The notes under the pieces: generated by a model
The model's input: only the letters and a program-made list of their open reading frames with translations
Databases searched by the model: none
Told to the model about the DNA's origin: nothing
Translations under genes and position numbers: made by a program
NCBI GenBank assembly: GCA_037954235.1
Contig: JBBMOA010000013.1
Coordinates: 16,826,501-16,890,500, forward strand
Direction: 5' to 3'
DNA length: 64,000 nt
Origin: Aulostomus chinensis
Taxonomy: Eukaryota > Chordata > Actinopteri > Syngnathiformes > Aulostomidae
Shown: positions 48,114 to 61,349 of the stretch, in pieces
Layout: each line of letters opens with the position of its first letter
Numbering within the stretch: position 1 is the first letter of the stretch

Positions 48114-49499
48114 CTGCAGACAGAAGAGATAATTGGTTCACTTACAAATGACAAATAGTTACATTTTGGTCTCGACTGTGTTCACCAGGGCTGCCCTGAG
48201 AGGCACCTGTGGGCCAAAATTGTCTACCATGCATGATAGAAATAACAGGGTCAATCCCATCAATCACTGTTCTTCTTGCCTTTTTTGAGAGATAAAGGTT
48301 TTTTTAATATGTAGATCTCAAATTCTTAATTTTTCTTTTTTGTCTTTTTGGGATACTTGGTCAGGTAGTTGTAGGAGACTTCTTGCAGGGCATCTGTTTG
48401 GTCAAGCACTGGATTGCTGAAGATCAATATTTGTGTTTTCCTGGTTCTATTACTTGCACTTGAAAAAAAAAAGACCTGTTATATTGAGGAAGCACCTTCT
48501 AGAAATACATTTTACAATCACTTAAACACGTGATGTTAAGCAGTTAGTCAACTATATTATAGCTTAATAACATCTAAGAAAGGAAATTAATGATCATAGT
48601 ACTATTTTGGCCCTCCAACAGAAAAAATTGGGCACCCCTGTGATATACGGTATTAATTTTCCTTATGGTGTGTAGATAGAGGGTGTCATATATTACACCA
48701 ATTCTCTCTACACACACTTGACTGCAGTATAATAAGTAAGAATATTACATTTTCACTCTCTCAGGCTGATCTTAGTGTTGAGGTATTTCCTTAGGTGACT
48801 GGGGTTAATTTTTACTACTACTTTGTTTAAGGATTTAAGGCAGTGATGGGTGTAGAGAGCAAATTAAATAGTCCAGCACATTTATAAATGAGGTAGCTCG
48901 ATATGCTCCACTCATTTCAGTATAAGATATCCCCCCAAATCAAACATCCTAATCATCAGCTTGATTCAAAGTTTCATTAAATTTTACCGTAAACTATACA
49001 ATACATGCGTAAGAAACAAAACGGCAGCTAATTAATCCTTTAAGAAAAAAAGTGGCAAGTCATTGTTGTAACTCGGCTCCCTCCTTACAACAAGCGCTTA
49101 TACGGATTCATTTACGTCTTAAGGCTCATCAGGTTCCTTCTGTCTTCATTAAAATGAGATTCCACCCTAGCTTCCTGTCTCAGCAGCATCGCAACTTCAC
49201 AGTGTGACACACCAGCAACCTCAATCCACTGTTGGACCAGATCACCAAAGATTAAGACAACGGGAGTGCAAAATTCCTCCCTATTAGAAATGCGTTTTTG
49301 CTAAATCAAGGCGAGCATAAAGCCCGGGGAAAGTGAAAACAAATGTATGAGTAATCTCCATGAGAAAGTGAAAGAACTGGCACTGGCTGTTAAGAGTAAT
49401 TGCATTCCAACCAAAACCTGAGCTCTAATATTTACAATTTCAGCTGGAATACGGTATGGATCCATGCGTAGCTCCAAATTAGAAAAGAGAGAGAGGGAA

Positions 49500-49544
<45 letters not shown>

Positions 49545-50082
49545 GTGACAGTATAACAGAACGAGAGAGAAGGAGGGAGGAAATAAAAAAGAAGATCAAG
49601 CCCATGAATGAGCTGCATGCACATTATGAAACAAAGAAGCCCTTTGAAGCTCTTTCAGTCAGAAGCAGTTTCATGGTAAAACAAGAAAAAGCGTCCTCTT
49701 TAAAGAGATAAGCCTCATGCAGCACATAATGTTGGAAGAGATTACTCTGTCTAGGCACAGCTATCAAATGAGATTAAGATATATACATTTTCCTTGTTCA
49801 AGGAAGAAAATTTTCTACCAAATTGTGAGCACAAGACTCCTCGAAGGTTTTTTAAATCTAGAACAGCCCTTGTGCCAACATAGCGTCGAAGCTGACACAA
49901 GGGAACATGCAGCTGCAGCATGTAAATTATTGTCTACTCTGAAAAATTGCTTGCCGAGGGAACGTTGTCAACATATCGGTGATTGACAGAACTACTTAAA
50001 ACAGCCAACACTGCTGCAATGATCTTACAGACCTTGTTTTGTAATCCTTTTGGCAAGAAAAAACTCATGTAGGGTTAAAGTG

Positions 50083-50147
<65 letters not shown>

Positions 50148-53100
50148 ATATATACAGACAGAGACACAAAAACTTTGTGAGAAAATGTAGAGAAAGTGCC
50201 TTATGGATGAACTCTGATGATCTTTTTACACATCGCAGATTTATTTTCTAGAATAACTGAAAAGGTCCAAGGGAGCACTGGGAGAGCTCATGTTGCTGAG
50301 CCGCTACTCCATCCACACCGAGCTCCTCAATCCTCGGTTGTATGAATTGTTCATACAGCCCAGTTGCAGTATCTGCACACTGATATTGGACGAAGCCTGA
50401 TGTTAATAGTAGGATGTTGAGTTACGATGTGTCAAAGGGAATGTTGCACGATGATTTATGAGCCAGCATTTCCTTCTATGCTTTTGTCTTGGTTTCACAC
50501 AATTTTACAGCTGACAAGACAGCACTCAGCGCATTTCAATAAGTTGAAAAGAGCTATCTCTCAGGCTGTGCATCCTCCTGAATGCAGAATTAGTCTGGTG
50601 GATTGTGATAAGATCTAGGGCAGGCTAAGAAAAGGCCAAATACTAGCAGGAATCACTCACTGGAAACCCTAAGGCTAGCAAGGAGGACAAAGCTCTCTAA
50701 ACGGCAAAGTGTGCAGTACGCGTTATACTATACCCCGCTCTGTCCCCACATTGCACAGGTGACTTGAACTTTTGATGCTTGCGCTTCATTTTGTACTACA
50801 GGGCCGGAGGGATCAGGGGACGATATGTGGGATGCGTTTGGTACACAATTTAATTAGGAGTTAGCTAATTTAAATGAAAATGATTGAGGCACACTGACGG
50901 AAGCAGAGGTAGCTGATGATAAGCAAAGGATGACTCCCGTTCTGCAGATAGCGGCTCAGATTATCAGTGGATGCATCTTTCAGTCAAGTTGATGACCTTA
51001 TTAAAACTCAGAGGAGACTGAGATTGGGCTGTGAATATATCAGCAGGACTTTAGTCACGATGATGGCCATGGATGGGGTAACTGGGGAGGGCTATTCATC
51101 ACAAGTGAGAGCAGCTCTTTATAATGCTGAAGCTCTCTGTTCCATTCCTCCCTCATTTGTTCTCTCCATACCTCCTACCTCTTATGATTCAATGTATTGA
51201 ATTAAAAAAAAAAGACATGAATTGTTTGCCTCTTCTTATCAAACCCCGGAAGACAACGTGTCAAAATAAGACTGCAAATTCTTGACAATGAACACTCCCC
51301 CAAAAACTCCTACTACCTATAGGCAGCATACCATGCAGTCAGTTTTGCTTGGATTTTGAATACATTCTGCATCCTAATATTAAAAACAACAACAACAACA
51401 ACAACAACAAAAACAAGATTGAGATTATAAATAAAATCATTCAAGGTCAGACAAGCCAAAAAAACATCCACTTGAAATTCTTAGGGTTATTTTAGATAGA
51501 CGTGTAATGACCCATTAAGTTGAAAAAAAAAAAATCCCAGAGGGGAAAACCAAAAAACGGGTGGGTGGTTAAATGTTATGTCCGAGATCCGCCAGATTGC
51601 ACAGACCCAAATACAGACATCCACTTCATCTTGCAGTTTATCAGTGAGGCATAGCCTAGCCAGCAGCAACACACTGATCTACACGAAACGACTTGAACAA
51701 GACGCCCACTTAAAAACGTGTCCGCAGATGCCGACATATGGATGCAACTTAGATGAAACATGTGATGCTGCGAAGATCACACATCACCCAGATGAAGAAA
51801 AAAGAGCCGGGGAGTGTGAAGAGTCCAAAAATGAAAAGCAAAACAAAACAAAACCAAAAAAAAAAACCCAAACAAAACAACAAATTTATCTCCTACAGTC
51901 TTAAGTCTGTTTCCATGTTGGCTTCTTGAGTTCTCCTGTGAATATATAAAATGATAGAATCTGCTTTCATGGGGCATCTTCGTTCATCCATGCATGTGAT
52001 TGCTTTTTCTGACCTTGACCATTTCTTAGAATCTCCTTCTCTACAGTTCAGGTGACGTAACACACCATCGCACTACACTGATGGCAGAGTTTTCACTCCG
52101 AGCGTGATTACCAATCATTATGTGAGGTGCAAGAGCACTGTGTTGGAAAAAATTACCCATTGTCCCTCTTAGCTTTGACAAAAAAAAAAAAAAAAAAAAG
52201 TCCAAAAAGCCTTCCATGCTACTTTCATCTGTGTTGTATGTTGACAACTCAGGCATGGTAAATGTGGAGTGGCACACCACTGAGTGTGTCTTGCTGTGCT
52301 ATACACAATTGTAGCAATTGTGCCCTGTACAACACAAGAAAGCTGGGCAACATATCATTCTGAGGGAGTTTTCGCAGACAAATCTCACAAGACCATACAT
52401 AGATAGTCCAAGGGTGGCTTAGTGGCCTAGAGCTATTCTAGGAAATGCTTGCACATTCCTTTCCCACTAAACCCTTGGCTTTCTCCTGCACTCCTGAAAT
52501 AAAAGATAGCAAAGGTTGAAAATGTCTCCTAATGCTTCCACCTAAGTTTTACTCAAATGGAACCTGGAACACAAGGAAATGAATCTCAAGTACAATGAGA
52601 ATATAATGAGAGGAACTAAATCAGGAATGCATTGCCAAAGATGCTGTAAGAGGAATTTTCTGTGAAAGATAATACAACCTCAGCCTAGGCGAGGGATTTA
52701 GAATGCTTTATATTGTGAAAAGGACAAAGAAAATGATTGCAGATGATCATCATAATGAGCAGAACATTTGGTTGGTGATTTTCCAGGCATGAACAATTCA
52801 GGACATCGCGCTGGAGAGGCCTTGGCAGTGGGAAGACTCTTTAAAAATGCAAATTGGTATTCAAGGCAGACACGGACAGCAACGATTCTGCTCATTCCAA
52901 ACCCAGCGTTAAGTTTATCTGAGACTCCAAGATGGACTTGTCATTTCAGTCTCGCAATGTGCTCTCAAATCCAGGAACCTTCCTTTATTTATGCTTAAAG
53001 CTTTCTTCCAGATTGCTTGCATCTCTTGCTTTAATTACACTTCATTTGTCATCTCCAATATTCATCTAACCACAATGCAGAGAGTGTGTTGTCTAGACTA

Positions 53101-53617
53101 TAAATGAAGAATGCATGATATTATCCTAGTTTTCTGGATTTAGGGCTGACTCCATTAGGCAATGGAGAATATTGCACCACAGTTTAATAGCGCATAAATT
53201 AAACGATGACGAAAAGCTTTTCCGAGTTCTGCGTGTGACACCTATTAGCATAATACAGCACATTCCTTCTCAACTGCTTTAATCTACTATGTTCAGCACA
53301 TGTAACCTGTTGCTGGAAATTGAACATGCACCATCTGCTGCGTCTGCATTTTTCGACTGTGTGTTCTGTGAAATCACTGTAACTGGGGGTGAAAACTTTC
53401 TGCATTTTTTTTTTTTTTTTTTACAGCCTTCTCCCGTAATGAAGTGAAGCATATGGAAACATTAATGACTGTTATAAAACATTGTAGGCTTCGTGGCATA
53501 ACTTTATGAAAAAGAGGATGTCATTTTCTGTAGAGGGTAAAAATTAATTTCCTATATGGAAATACGCTGCTGCCCTGTAAGCAACAGAGGATGGTAGTAG
53601 CTTGATGATTCAAGCGG

Positions 53618-53680
<63 letters not shown>

Positions 53681-56600
53681 GGTGGGTGGGGGTGTGTGTC
53701 AACTTTGCCAAGGAGGTCATTTCCGTCTCTTAGCAGGATTACACAAAAAAACTATGGCTGAGTTGCACATGTGTTTGGAGGTGTGTACCAAGAGGAAAGG
53801 AAGAACCCTTTGAATTTTTGGAGGAGATATAGTTAGAATTTATTATTTTCAATTGGATTTGTATGCCAGTCAGTATGATTTTCATCAATTGTTCTTTTAC
53901 ATTTTACCATTTTGGTGATTTTATGTGATGCATTCTTATTTTGTCATACGCCTCAAAAAGTCATATTCCTCAAAGCCCCTTCCCAATGATTTTGGTTTCT
54001 GCCAAAAGTTGCAACAGCCACTATCCATGTGGCAAGAGTGGAGATAGACAACAATCTAAAACAGCACCAGGGATTAAGTAATCCCACACTGATCTGTGCA
54101 GGGATACGCGTCAACATAATCTGTGGAGGGACTATTCACGTGAGCTTGTTCTTTGCACTGCGAGACAGAAAACTATGCAAACGCCACTTAATATGAAAAA
54201 AAGTCCATCCTCTATTGCCCCACGAGATACACCTTTCTTCTCCCAACAAGCACATCTCTGAAGCGACAGCTGCAGCTGTGTCATTAAAATAATTTGGAAT
54301 GACAGCCTAGGGCCACAGCTACGTACTGACACCCCCCCCCCACAGACACAGACACCGGAGAGCCCTTGGAAACTATTACTCCTGCTGTCGGTCGTAATGT
54401 AAATACTCAAGCTGCGTGCGGTGTGCGTGTTATTAGCTGCACTCACTCTGTAGCCTGATGAAGAAACAGAATAGTCGAAACCAAACTGTACAGATTAAAA
54501 TAAAAACAAGAAGAAGAAAAGGCAAATGGCGATAATGTTTCAACTACAGGTGATCTGAAACAGACAGTCAAGGAGTGAACACAGATACTTAAAAAGTCAA
54601 TTAATGATAAACATCGCAGCATTATCTCGCGGTGAGCCTAATGATACGAGACATTTTCCAAAAAGATAAGAGAAGGACTTGTCCACTTGTCTAATTTGAT
54701 GAGATTGGAGAAACCTGGATGAGGCAGATTACACCTGATCTGAGGCTGTCTGTGATGGGACGGAGCACACACGTGCGGATTGGATGACCGAGGTAAATGT
54801 AACATGTCGTGGTCTGCAGGTATGTGCATGCACCTGGTTTGCCGTCGTATAATGTCATATAACAGTCAACATTCAAAACAAAAAAACACACAAAAAAAAG
54901 GAAAGAACTTCTTGAAGTACTAAATAGAGAAGAATTTTCATCTATTGCGTGATCAGACTGTCAGTGACATCCTGGTGTATCTAATAGGCAGATGATTACT
55001 TGTCAGTTCACATAATTTTGTGACAAATCAAAGCAGGTGTATATTATCAACTGTATTAACTTCACCTGAGGACGACCATCTGTTGCTGAAATAATAATCT
55101 CTATCCATATTCACAAAAAACAGAAAAGACACAACGGCAGTGTCTTTTCCATTATCATTACTTGCTTGTCAACTCAGTTTTGACTTGCGTTTTTGCAAAG
55201 CAGTGTTACGTTTTTGGGTACGTGTGCACACGAGCGCGTGTGCAAGTGTGTGTTCGTCGGTAGCCTCTCACATCTGAAGGTAATGCACTGACATTATCTC
55301 ACTCTTTTTGTTGTTGACAGTATCTGATCAGAGCGACAGGAGGTTTACAGGCTGATAGCATGGCTTCAACGAAGTTAAGGGAGGAACAACTTCAGACGAT
55401 ATTGGACCCACTAATACTTTTTCACATCATTGATCTCAATGCATGATCATTGCCGTCAAAATCTATTTCCTACAATTAGTGGCCAATATATTTCCTCTCT
55501 AACAATGCAAACATGGTTTAGCTCAGTTTATCCAAACCCTTTTTTTTTTTATTCATAATTTTCTATCCTTGAGTTAAAATTAGCCCAATAAATTCAATGA
55601 AAGCACAATTGTTATTTAAAAAACAATGATTGCAATCCAAACCTTGACATTTATGCTGTTTTACTCGGTTAAGCTATTGATGCTGGGTGTGTGGTATTTA
55701 TGCTAATTGCAACTTAAATAAAAAAAGTCTGCCTATTTGTGAATAAATGTTCAATTTTGGGAAAAAAAATGTCATTCCCAGTGAGTTAAAGCTAACTATA
55801 GAACTCATTTAACTCCGGATTATTCAGATTTGCATCCCACCACTTTCTGTTATTCCCTGCACTTTGAGCCAGATCGTAGGTGGGAGGACTACATGTACAA
55901 TTCTCTACCAATGCAATTTTATTTTCAACTGCAGCGGAGTGAGAGCCCCCGTTAAAATGTTTTTGTCCCGAGCACAGGAGATCATGCACGGCAGCTGGTC
56001 AGATGTCCTGTTACTAGGATTATTCACCTGTTGGCTCTTGATGATTACACCATTTAAACAAAAAAAGAAAGAAATGTATATTCATTAGGCAGTATTTGGA
56101 ATTGCACATCATGCACTGATTCAAAAACAGGATGAAGCCAATTGACTCCAAATATAAAAATGTGCCTGACTCTTGTCAAAATAATATTAAAATAACTGTT
56201 GGTGAGTTTTTTGTGGGTTTTTTTTTTTTTTTTTTTTTTGAAGCTGGTTTCTGGCGAGTTCTGGTTTTATTGGTCTGGTGCATGAGCTTAAACAGATTTG
56301 ATTTTAATGTCCTTCCATGCTGCTGCTCTGCACAAAAACATATTTTGAGGACAAAAATCGTGACTATAATCACATACAGGGGTATAATAGCGGGAGGGGA
56401 AAATATGACTTCTGTCAGACACCCAAAAATTTCGAGAAAGGACAGGGGCCTATAGAGTGTTGTGAAAGGCCCAGAATTTTGTGCAACAACTATTAATGTG
56501 AAAAAAAAAAAGATTCTTTGTAGGTGACGCAGGTAAAAAATATGATGTTCATAAAGTAAATTATGCTCAAGTAAAACAAAAAAGTCTGAATCGTCCACGT

Positions 56601-58369
56601 AAGTAAATGTAGAATGATATCCAGCTGCCTACTGTGAAACTGCAACCTTTATTTATTTTCAGCAAGTTCTCACTTACATCCCCCAATAGTAGCAACTGTA
56701 TACATATCAGCAAATACTTCAGAGCAGCTGTCAACCATACCCCTTTTTTATAGCAATGACAAATTATCAATGATAGAAACCATCTTTTAGGGAAAATGAA
56801 AAGAAATTAAAAGTAACATGAATACTGATTTGAAAAAAGTCCAATTTGTCCAACCTGGAGAGGGGACAGGTTAATGACCTATTCTGCAGCCAGCCACCAG
56901 GGGGGCGATCTAGATCATTTGGTTTCACCTTTGCTGAGCTCTAATGGTGTGCATCTACATATGGGCAATGGAGGGATGGTGATGATGATGATGATCAGGG
57001 AGTTGGAGTGTGTGGAGAAAGTAAAGATAAGAGAATATCATGATGATTCCCTCCTCAACGTGACGACAATGATAATAATAATGGTGTTGTCATGTGAGCA
57101 CAGTCTCATCCGGTAGTCTGCTGCTTCCTGTGTATTGTGATTGAAAATACAGCTGTTACCACACTGGCAGCTTCCTTTCATCTGTGGCTTTATTATCTGA
57201 AAATTAATTAACATGGAAATGATTTTACATGAAAAGCAAGACTCGGGATGGAATCCCCCCCCCCCCCAAAAAAATAGGAACAAAAGATGCTGTAAGGACT
57301 TGTAGCGTAAAAATTGAGTCTCCGATCAGACCTAGCCAATCTAAGACAGAGAGAAACTGCATCCTGACAGGTGGCGTGCTGCAGGATTATCAGTGAGTCA
57401 GCTCCTTTTACCATGTGTGATACTCAATCATCCACCGAGTTACTTCTGTTTAATCTCTGTATTTGTTTGTCCAACACGAAGGTCTTTAGTTTACCAAATG
57501 TACCGCTGTAATTATTGTTTGCTTGGCTTTACAAAGTGACCGTTTATCCCACTATCAAGTCTATCAGGAAATGCAGTAACTTGAAAATGGTTCCAGTATT
57601 AGGAGGATTCAGGCCCAAACCATTCAAATATAAATACTTTTCCCTTGTTTACTATTGAACTAAATCGATTTGTGCAAGTTGCCTTTAGGTCATGACACTT
57701 TCCACTGCAGGTTTGCAAACCCTTTCCTTTGCAAAAGAAATGTGTTTTCTGTCTTTTAAGATAACTGATGTCACCTCAAAACATAACCATCCATTCATTT
57801 TTTAACTCTGAAAGTTTAAAGGAGAGAGCGATCCTCACCTTGACCAGTTCATAATGTTGGATCCCATTGATCCCGACATCAGGGTCAAACGCTGAGGGCA
57901 CTGGGTATCGGGTGTTGATGGCCGTATTCTCTGGGATGGAGATGTTAATGACAGTAGACTGGAAAAGCGGTGCGTTGTCATTCACATCCTCTATCAGAAA
58001 GCGAATCTTGACCAATCGGAAGATCTCGTCGGGCAGCACGGCCACCTCAATCTCATAGTAGCAGCGTTTTTCAGCGAAGAGACCCGAGCACAGCTTCTCC
58101 CTGTCGATTCTGTGATTGGTGGTAAAGATCTCCCCAGTGTTGGCCTCCACCCTCACCAAAGGCACGTCGCCCGTTTTGTACACAGGCTTGAACTGCAGCG
58201 GCGAGGATAGCCTGATGCTAGGGTCTAAGTTGAGGTCCAGGTCCTTACGCAGGTTCCCAATGCGGACGTTCTCCGGCTGTTCCTCCTTCACCGTGTAGTC
58301 TCTCTCCTGGGCCCAGACCACACAGGTGAGCAAGACCACCAGCACATGAGCCTGACTTGCTAAGTTCAT
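45606..58369 (-). CDS. pcdh11: Protocadherin 11 (delta-1 protocadherin), two coding exons, 3' incomplete
   Basis: Joining 58369..57839 to 48113..45606 gives 1,013 residues in one frame. In order: signal peptide (about 1-20), seven cadherin repeats EC1-EC7 (about 21-782), one transmembrane helix (about 814-838), a Lys/Arg-rich stretch (869-877) and the delta-1 tail block CM1 (about 927-975). Members of this family are calcium-dependent homophilic adhesion proteins of neuronal membranes. The family is clear from seven ECs rather than six, and from CM1 ending in QELPLDNTFV. PCDH11 is favoured over PCDH9, PCDH7 and PCDH1 by EC1 (KTGDVPLVRVE, LPDEIFRLVKIRFLIEDVND), EC5 (YNFYVPENLPLYGTVGL) and the tail (EQTMGKYNW, SKCSSTSSDPYSVSECG), judged from remembered family sequences. 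No stop or frameshift interrupts it. CM2 and CM3 are not found here, so the 3' end is incomplete. Confidence 0.93.
48114..48137 (-). other. pcdh11: Splice acceptor of large coding exon
   Basis: On the minus strand a pyrimidine-rich stretch (TATCTCTTCTGTCTGCAG) ends at 48114, and coding homology resumes at 48113 with AGT (Ser178). The phase matches the upstream exon. Confidence 0.9.
48186..48640. mobile_element. Non-autonomous hAT-like DNA transposon (MITE), old copy
   Basis: The left end begins CAGGGCTGCCC. The right end, reverse-complemented, begins CAGGGGTGCCC, so 10 of 11 bases match. Ten more bases, GGGCCAAAAT, recur at nearly the same depth in both ends (offset 26 on the left, 28 on the right), giving imperfect terminal inverted repeats of about 40 bp. 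Ends of the CAGGGGTGCCCAA type are known from hAT/Charlie elements. The 455-bp interior has no transposase frame. The flanking 8-bp sequences do not match clearly, so the insertion is diverged or the outer bases have drifted. Confidence 0.55.
49504..49545. repeat. (GA)n microsatellite in pcdh11 intron
   Basis: GA repeat with one AAAG interruption. Confidence 0.95.
50087..50143. repeat. (AT)n microsatellite in pcdh11 intron
   Basis: About 28 perfect AT units. Confidence 0.97.
51384..51411. repeat. (AAC)n repeat in pcdh11 intron
   Basis: About nine AAC units. Confidence 0.93.
53619..53700. repeat. (GT)n(GGGT)n compound array in pcdh11 intron
   Basis: About 27 GT units, then five GGGT units, then GT again. 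Confidence 0.96.
57833..57838 (-). other. pcdh11: Splice donor of first coding exon
   Basis: Minus-strand AAG|GTGAGG, directly after the codon for Lys177. It matches the donor consensus well, and family homology stops exactly here. Confidence 0.9.
57839..58369 (-). CDS. pcdh11: pcdh11 first coding exon: signal peptide, EC1 and start of EC2
   Basis: This exon has 177 codons. The ATG at 58369-58367 is chosen because it opens a typical signal peptide: the hydrophobic core VLVVLLTCVV, then a likely cleavage after Ala20 before QERDYTV, which is where mature delta-1 protocadherins begin. The frame stays open upstream, but those residues would run back across a splice acceptor. EC1 shows the calcium-binding motifs IDREKL (88-93) and DVNDNAPLF (128-136), plus the paired cysteines C94 and C103 of the family. 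EC2 begins at about 137 with a glycosylation sequon N142-I-S and DPDVGINGIQHYELVK. The exon ends after that lysine at a GTGAGG donor. Reading on gives 20 unrelated residues and a stop, which supports the splice. Confidence 0.93.
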
Positions 58370-58409
58370 ACTCAAGAGTGGATGGAGCTTCAGTACTACA
58401 GCAGCAATT
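58370..58409 (-). other. pcdh11: pcdh11 5' UTR part of the first coding exon
   Basis: Forty bases before the ATG, read on the minus strand, a long pyrimidine tract (58413-58450) ends in AACAG at 58414-58410. This is a good 3' splice site. The coding exon therefore probably starts at 58409, with a short untranslated leader joined to one or more upstream non-coding exons. Confidence 0.65.
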
Positions 58410-59529
58410 CTGTTACAAGAGAGCCACAGAAAGAGACAAAAAAAGAGAAAAGAAGACACTGTGTCAATGCACTAAATTACATGACATTCAAGTTCTACTG
58501 TAATTAGTACTACTTTCCCTGATGGCGAGTTTTCAACTTGACCTATTCATCCAAACTAGTTAGGAGACCACATCCTTCTCGTGTCTTTGAGAGCAAATTA
58601 TTAGCAGTTTTACACAATTAACCTTTGATAACATCCACAGAGCAAGCAGACACATAAAAAGGTTAACGGTTCACGCATCCCATCAATCCATTTCATCACG
58701 CTAATGAAACATTTCAGTTTTTAGAGTGAGAAGAACGGTCCCAAAACTCCCAGTCTTGTGCCCCTCATTTGCGCATCCTTGGAAGGCGTGCAAGACCGCA
58801 GGGTGTCCCAACTCTCAGGGGGTGGGGGGTGGTGGAGCCATTAGTAGTACCCCATGCACCCTAAACGCACCCATCTCTTAAGTCTGCATCTGAAAATACT
58901 TGGCTGAGGGCTGTTGTTTTGACATTGATTTCATTACAACTAACCAATGGTGAGACAGATGGATTATTGACCGCAGGGAGAGAGAGGAACATTTTGGAAG
59001 AAAACTAATCATTTTTTTTTAAGAGTAATTAGAATTTATTAGCAGCAACAGTGTCGTGCTCTTCATCTCATCTCATTAAAAGTGCATGATCTCGCAAATG
59101 CTGTAAGGTGTATGATGTACACACGTCATTTATCATATAAATATTCCATTTCTTGAAAGGATTGGCCAGACATTGGTGCATTTTTAGCAGAAGACAATTA
59201 AAAATATGGAACATCTCGTCCGTTGTGCTGCAAACAGAAGTGATAAATGCCGGCATGTCCCAATTCCGCACCCTGTACTTAGGTCCCCTTGGGTTCTGAG
59301 GCCCCTTAACTCCACATTTCTATGGACTTTGAGGACGACCTTTGAGCGAACTTTGGGGAAAGGACCTATAAAAATCAGAAAGTTTTTACTTTGAAAGGTT
59401 TCTCACAAACTACTTATCTTAATTTAGATTCAATATGGTGTAGCGGCATCTTCAAAAACTGCAGCTCATCTCCAGATTTCAGCTGATTGGAAAGAAGCTT
59501 GAAGTAATGTTGCTGACATGCATGAATGC

Positions 59530-59599
<70 letters not shown>

Positions 59600-61179
59600 T
59601 AACAGTTGTAGCACTTGGCAGCAGCGATTAATGGAGAGACTCATTTGCTTTGAATGTCAACAATCGAGCTCTGAAATATTTCATGAACATCCATGTGCGT
59701 AAACATCCGTGGCGAGATAAGAGCTCTGTTTATAGCGTGTCTGCAGTGGAAGGAGACAACCGTATGTAATTATTTATTGTGGGAGATGACATCAGTCAAA
59801 TTAGTGAAATTTAATCAGAACTTCATTGCCTCCTAGCAGACGAGGTGCTCTCAAAGCATCCAGGTTACATTTAACACTCCTTCAACAGTGCAGATGGATT
59901 CATCATCGCTGGAAATTCTTCATTTTTCTTCCCTCGATACCAATTCATTTGATGCTGTAATTATACAAATATCTTTAATTGTTTTTCTTTTTTTATATGT
60001 AAGGGCATGGACCACAATTGCCAAAACCAAAGTAGGTCATTGGAAGACGATGAAGGATGATTTCCCTGCCAGTCTATGCTAGCAATGAAATATTGACTGC
60101 TTTCCACCCGCTGGTTAGTAGGTTACTGACACATTTATTCAGGTAGTTACTTCATGTTGTTTGCCAGCTCATTTTTTTGTTGTTGTTTAATTCATTAATT
60201 TAATGGTTTCTTGGACATGCTTCACAGCTGAGAGTAATTCCTATCACTGGTAATCACAATTAAAACTGCTTGGACAAAGAGGTTTTAATTGGCTTTTGAC
60301 ACTGCAGTGGTGCTAATTCAGTTTAATTATTGCACTGTACGTGTTCAGTAAAGAGGGAGGGGAAATTGCATTGTTGGTCTTCAGATTATTTTCGGTGTTG
60401 CAACGCAGGTAAAAACCAACAATGCAAAGCTTTGTTTACTTCTCATAATAATAACAGCCTGCTTCCCCATGTGTATCCCAGCGCAATACATTTAATAACT
60501 AATATGATTTCATTTTATATTCCACTGTGTGTTTAGGTCAAACAGAACTCCCCCATGAGTGTTTATTAACCCGGTGAAATTTTCCATGACACACTGGTTT
60601 CTATTCATAAAGTAGGATGTATTGAAATAAAACGTCCATTTCCATCAAAGTACATGGCGGAGAGAGTATGACAGCCATCACACAAATGATGTACCGCTGG
60701 TTGTTGAAAATAAATTCATACTTGCAGTAATAAGGGACCGCAAATAACTCTTGGGGGCAGCAATATTTCCCGCTTTATGAAATTTCCATCCATTTACATG
60801 AGTCAAACAATAAAAGGTATGACTACCTAAATTGCACTACAGGGGTCCTCTGCATTGGCAAGGCAAGAGCTTTCATTGATGCTCGGCTAACAAAGGGGAA
60901 TTGATTAAAAACAGGAATTTAATTAAGCCAGTTTTGAATCAGCAACAATTACAAGAAGCAGATCTTTTCATATATTCTATAAAGCGGTCATACGAGGCTC
61001 ATTAAAGCAAAGAAAATTTTTAAAAAAGGAGAGCTTGACATTGATCAATAGGAGGGGTTGTACATCCCACATGTATAACACCAGCAGCATTGTACTTGCA
61101 CATTGAGCTGTACATCCCATCAGTGAGTGTGACACACTTTACTTTGAAGTGTGCATCTTTATTTTTTTCCCCCCCTCTT
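58410..61179. other. pcdh11 upstream region / 5' intron with CNE-like sequence
   Basis: No supported gene. It contains a CA array (59528-59597) and long A/T-rich, low-repeat sequence at about 60140-61020. That stretch is rich in TAATTA/ATTAAT-type homeodomain cores, as is common in conserved non-coding elements near neural genes. Its function is not shown. Confidence 0.4.
59528..59597. repeat. (CA)n microsatellite upstream of pcdh11
   Basis: About 33 CA units with one CG variant near the start. Confidence 0.97.
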
Positions 61180-61349
61180 TTCTGAGGACGAGAGCAGCGA
61201 CGATCGCCAGGCAGTCGGAGGCTGAGCTCGCATAACGAATAATGAAGTTGAAATTACATCTTTAAATGAAATGTGATTCACCACATTTGGAAGAAGAAAA
61301 AAAAAGAAAAAAAAAAAAAACAAGAGAGATCAAAGAATTCTTCAGATAT

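Larger units (their letters stand above)
48114..57838 (-). other. pcdh11: pcdh11 intron between EC2-splitting exons (9,725 bp)
   Basis: This intron splits EC2 in phase 0. It holds a hAT-like miniature element (48186-48640), GA, AT, AAC and GT microsatellites, homopolymer tracts and short GATGATG runs (about 56983-56998). No open frame in it resembles a known protein. If the transcript runs on past the first donor, a stop follows 20 codons later, at 57778-57776. Confidence 0.85.

Noticed and set aside
45606..58369. Assignment to PCDH9 instead of PCDH11
   Set aside because: Some segments resemble PCDH9 (METPLDRNIGDS, SPNQEN, QGGFK). EC1, EC4, EC5 and the EQTMGKYNW/SKCSSTSSDPYSVS tail fit PCDH11 better, and the mixed features are expected in sister paralogues.
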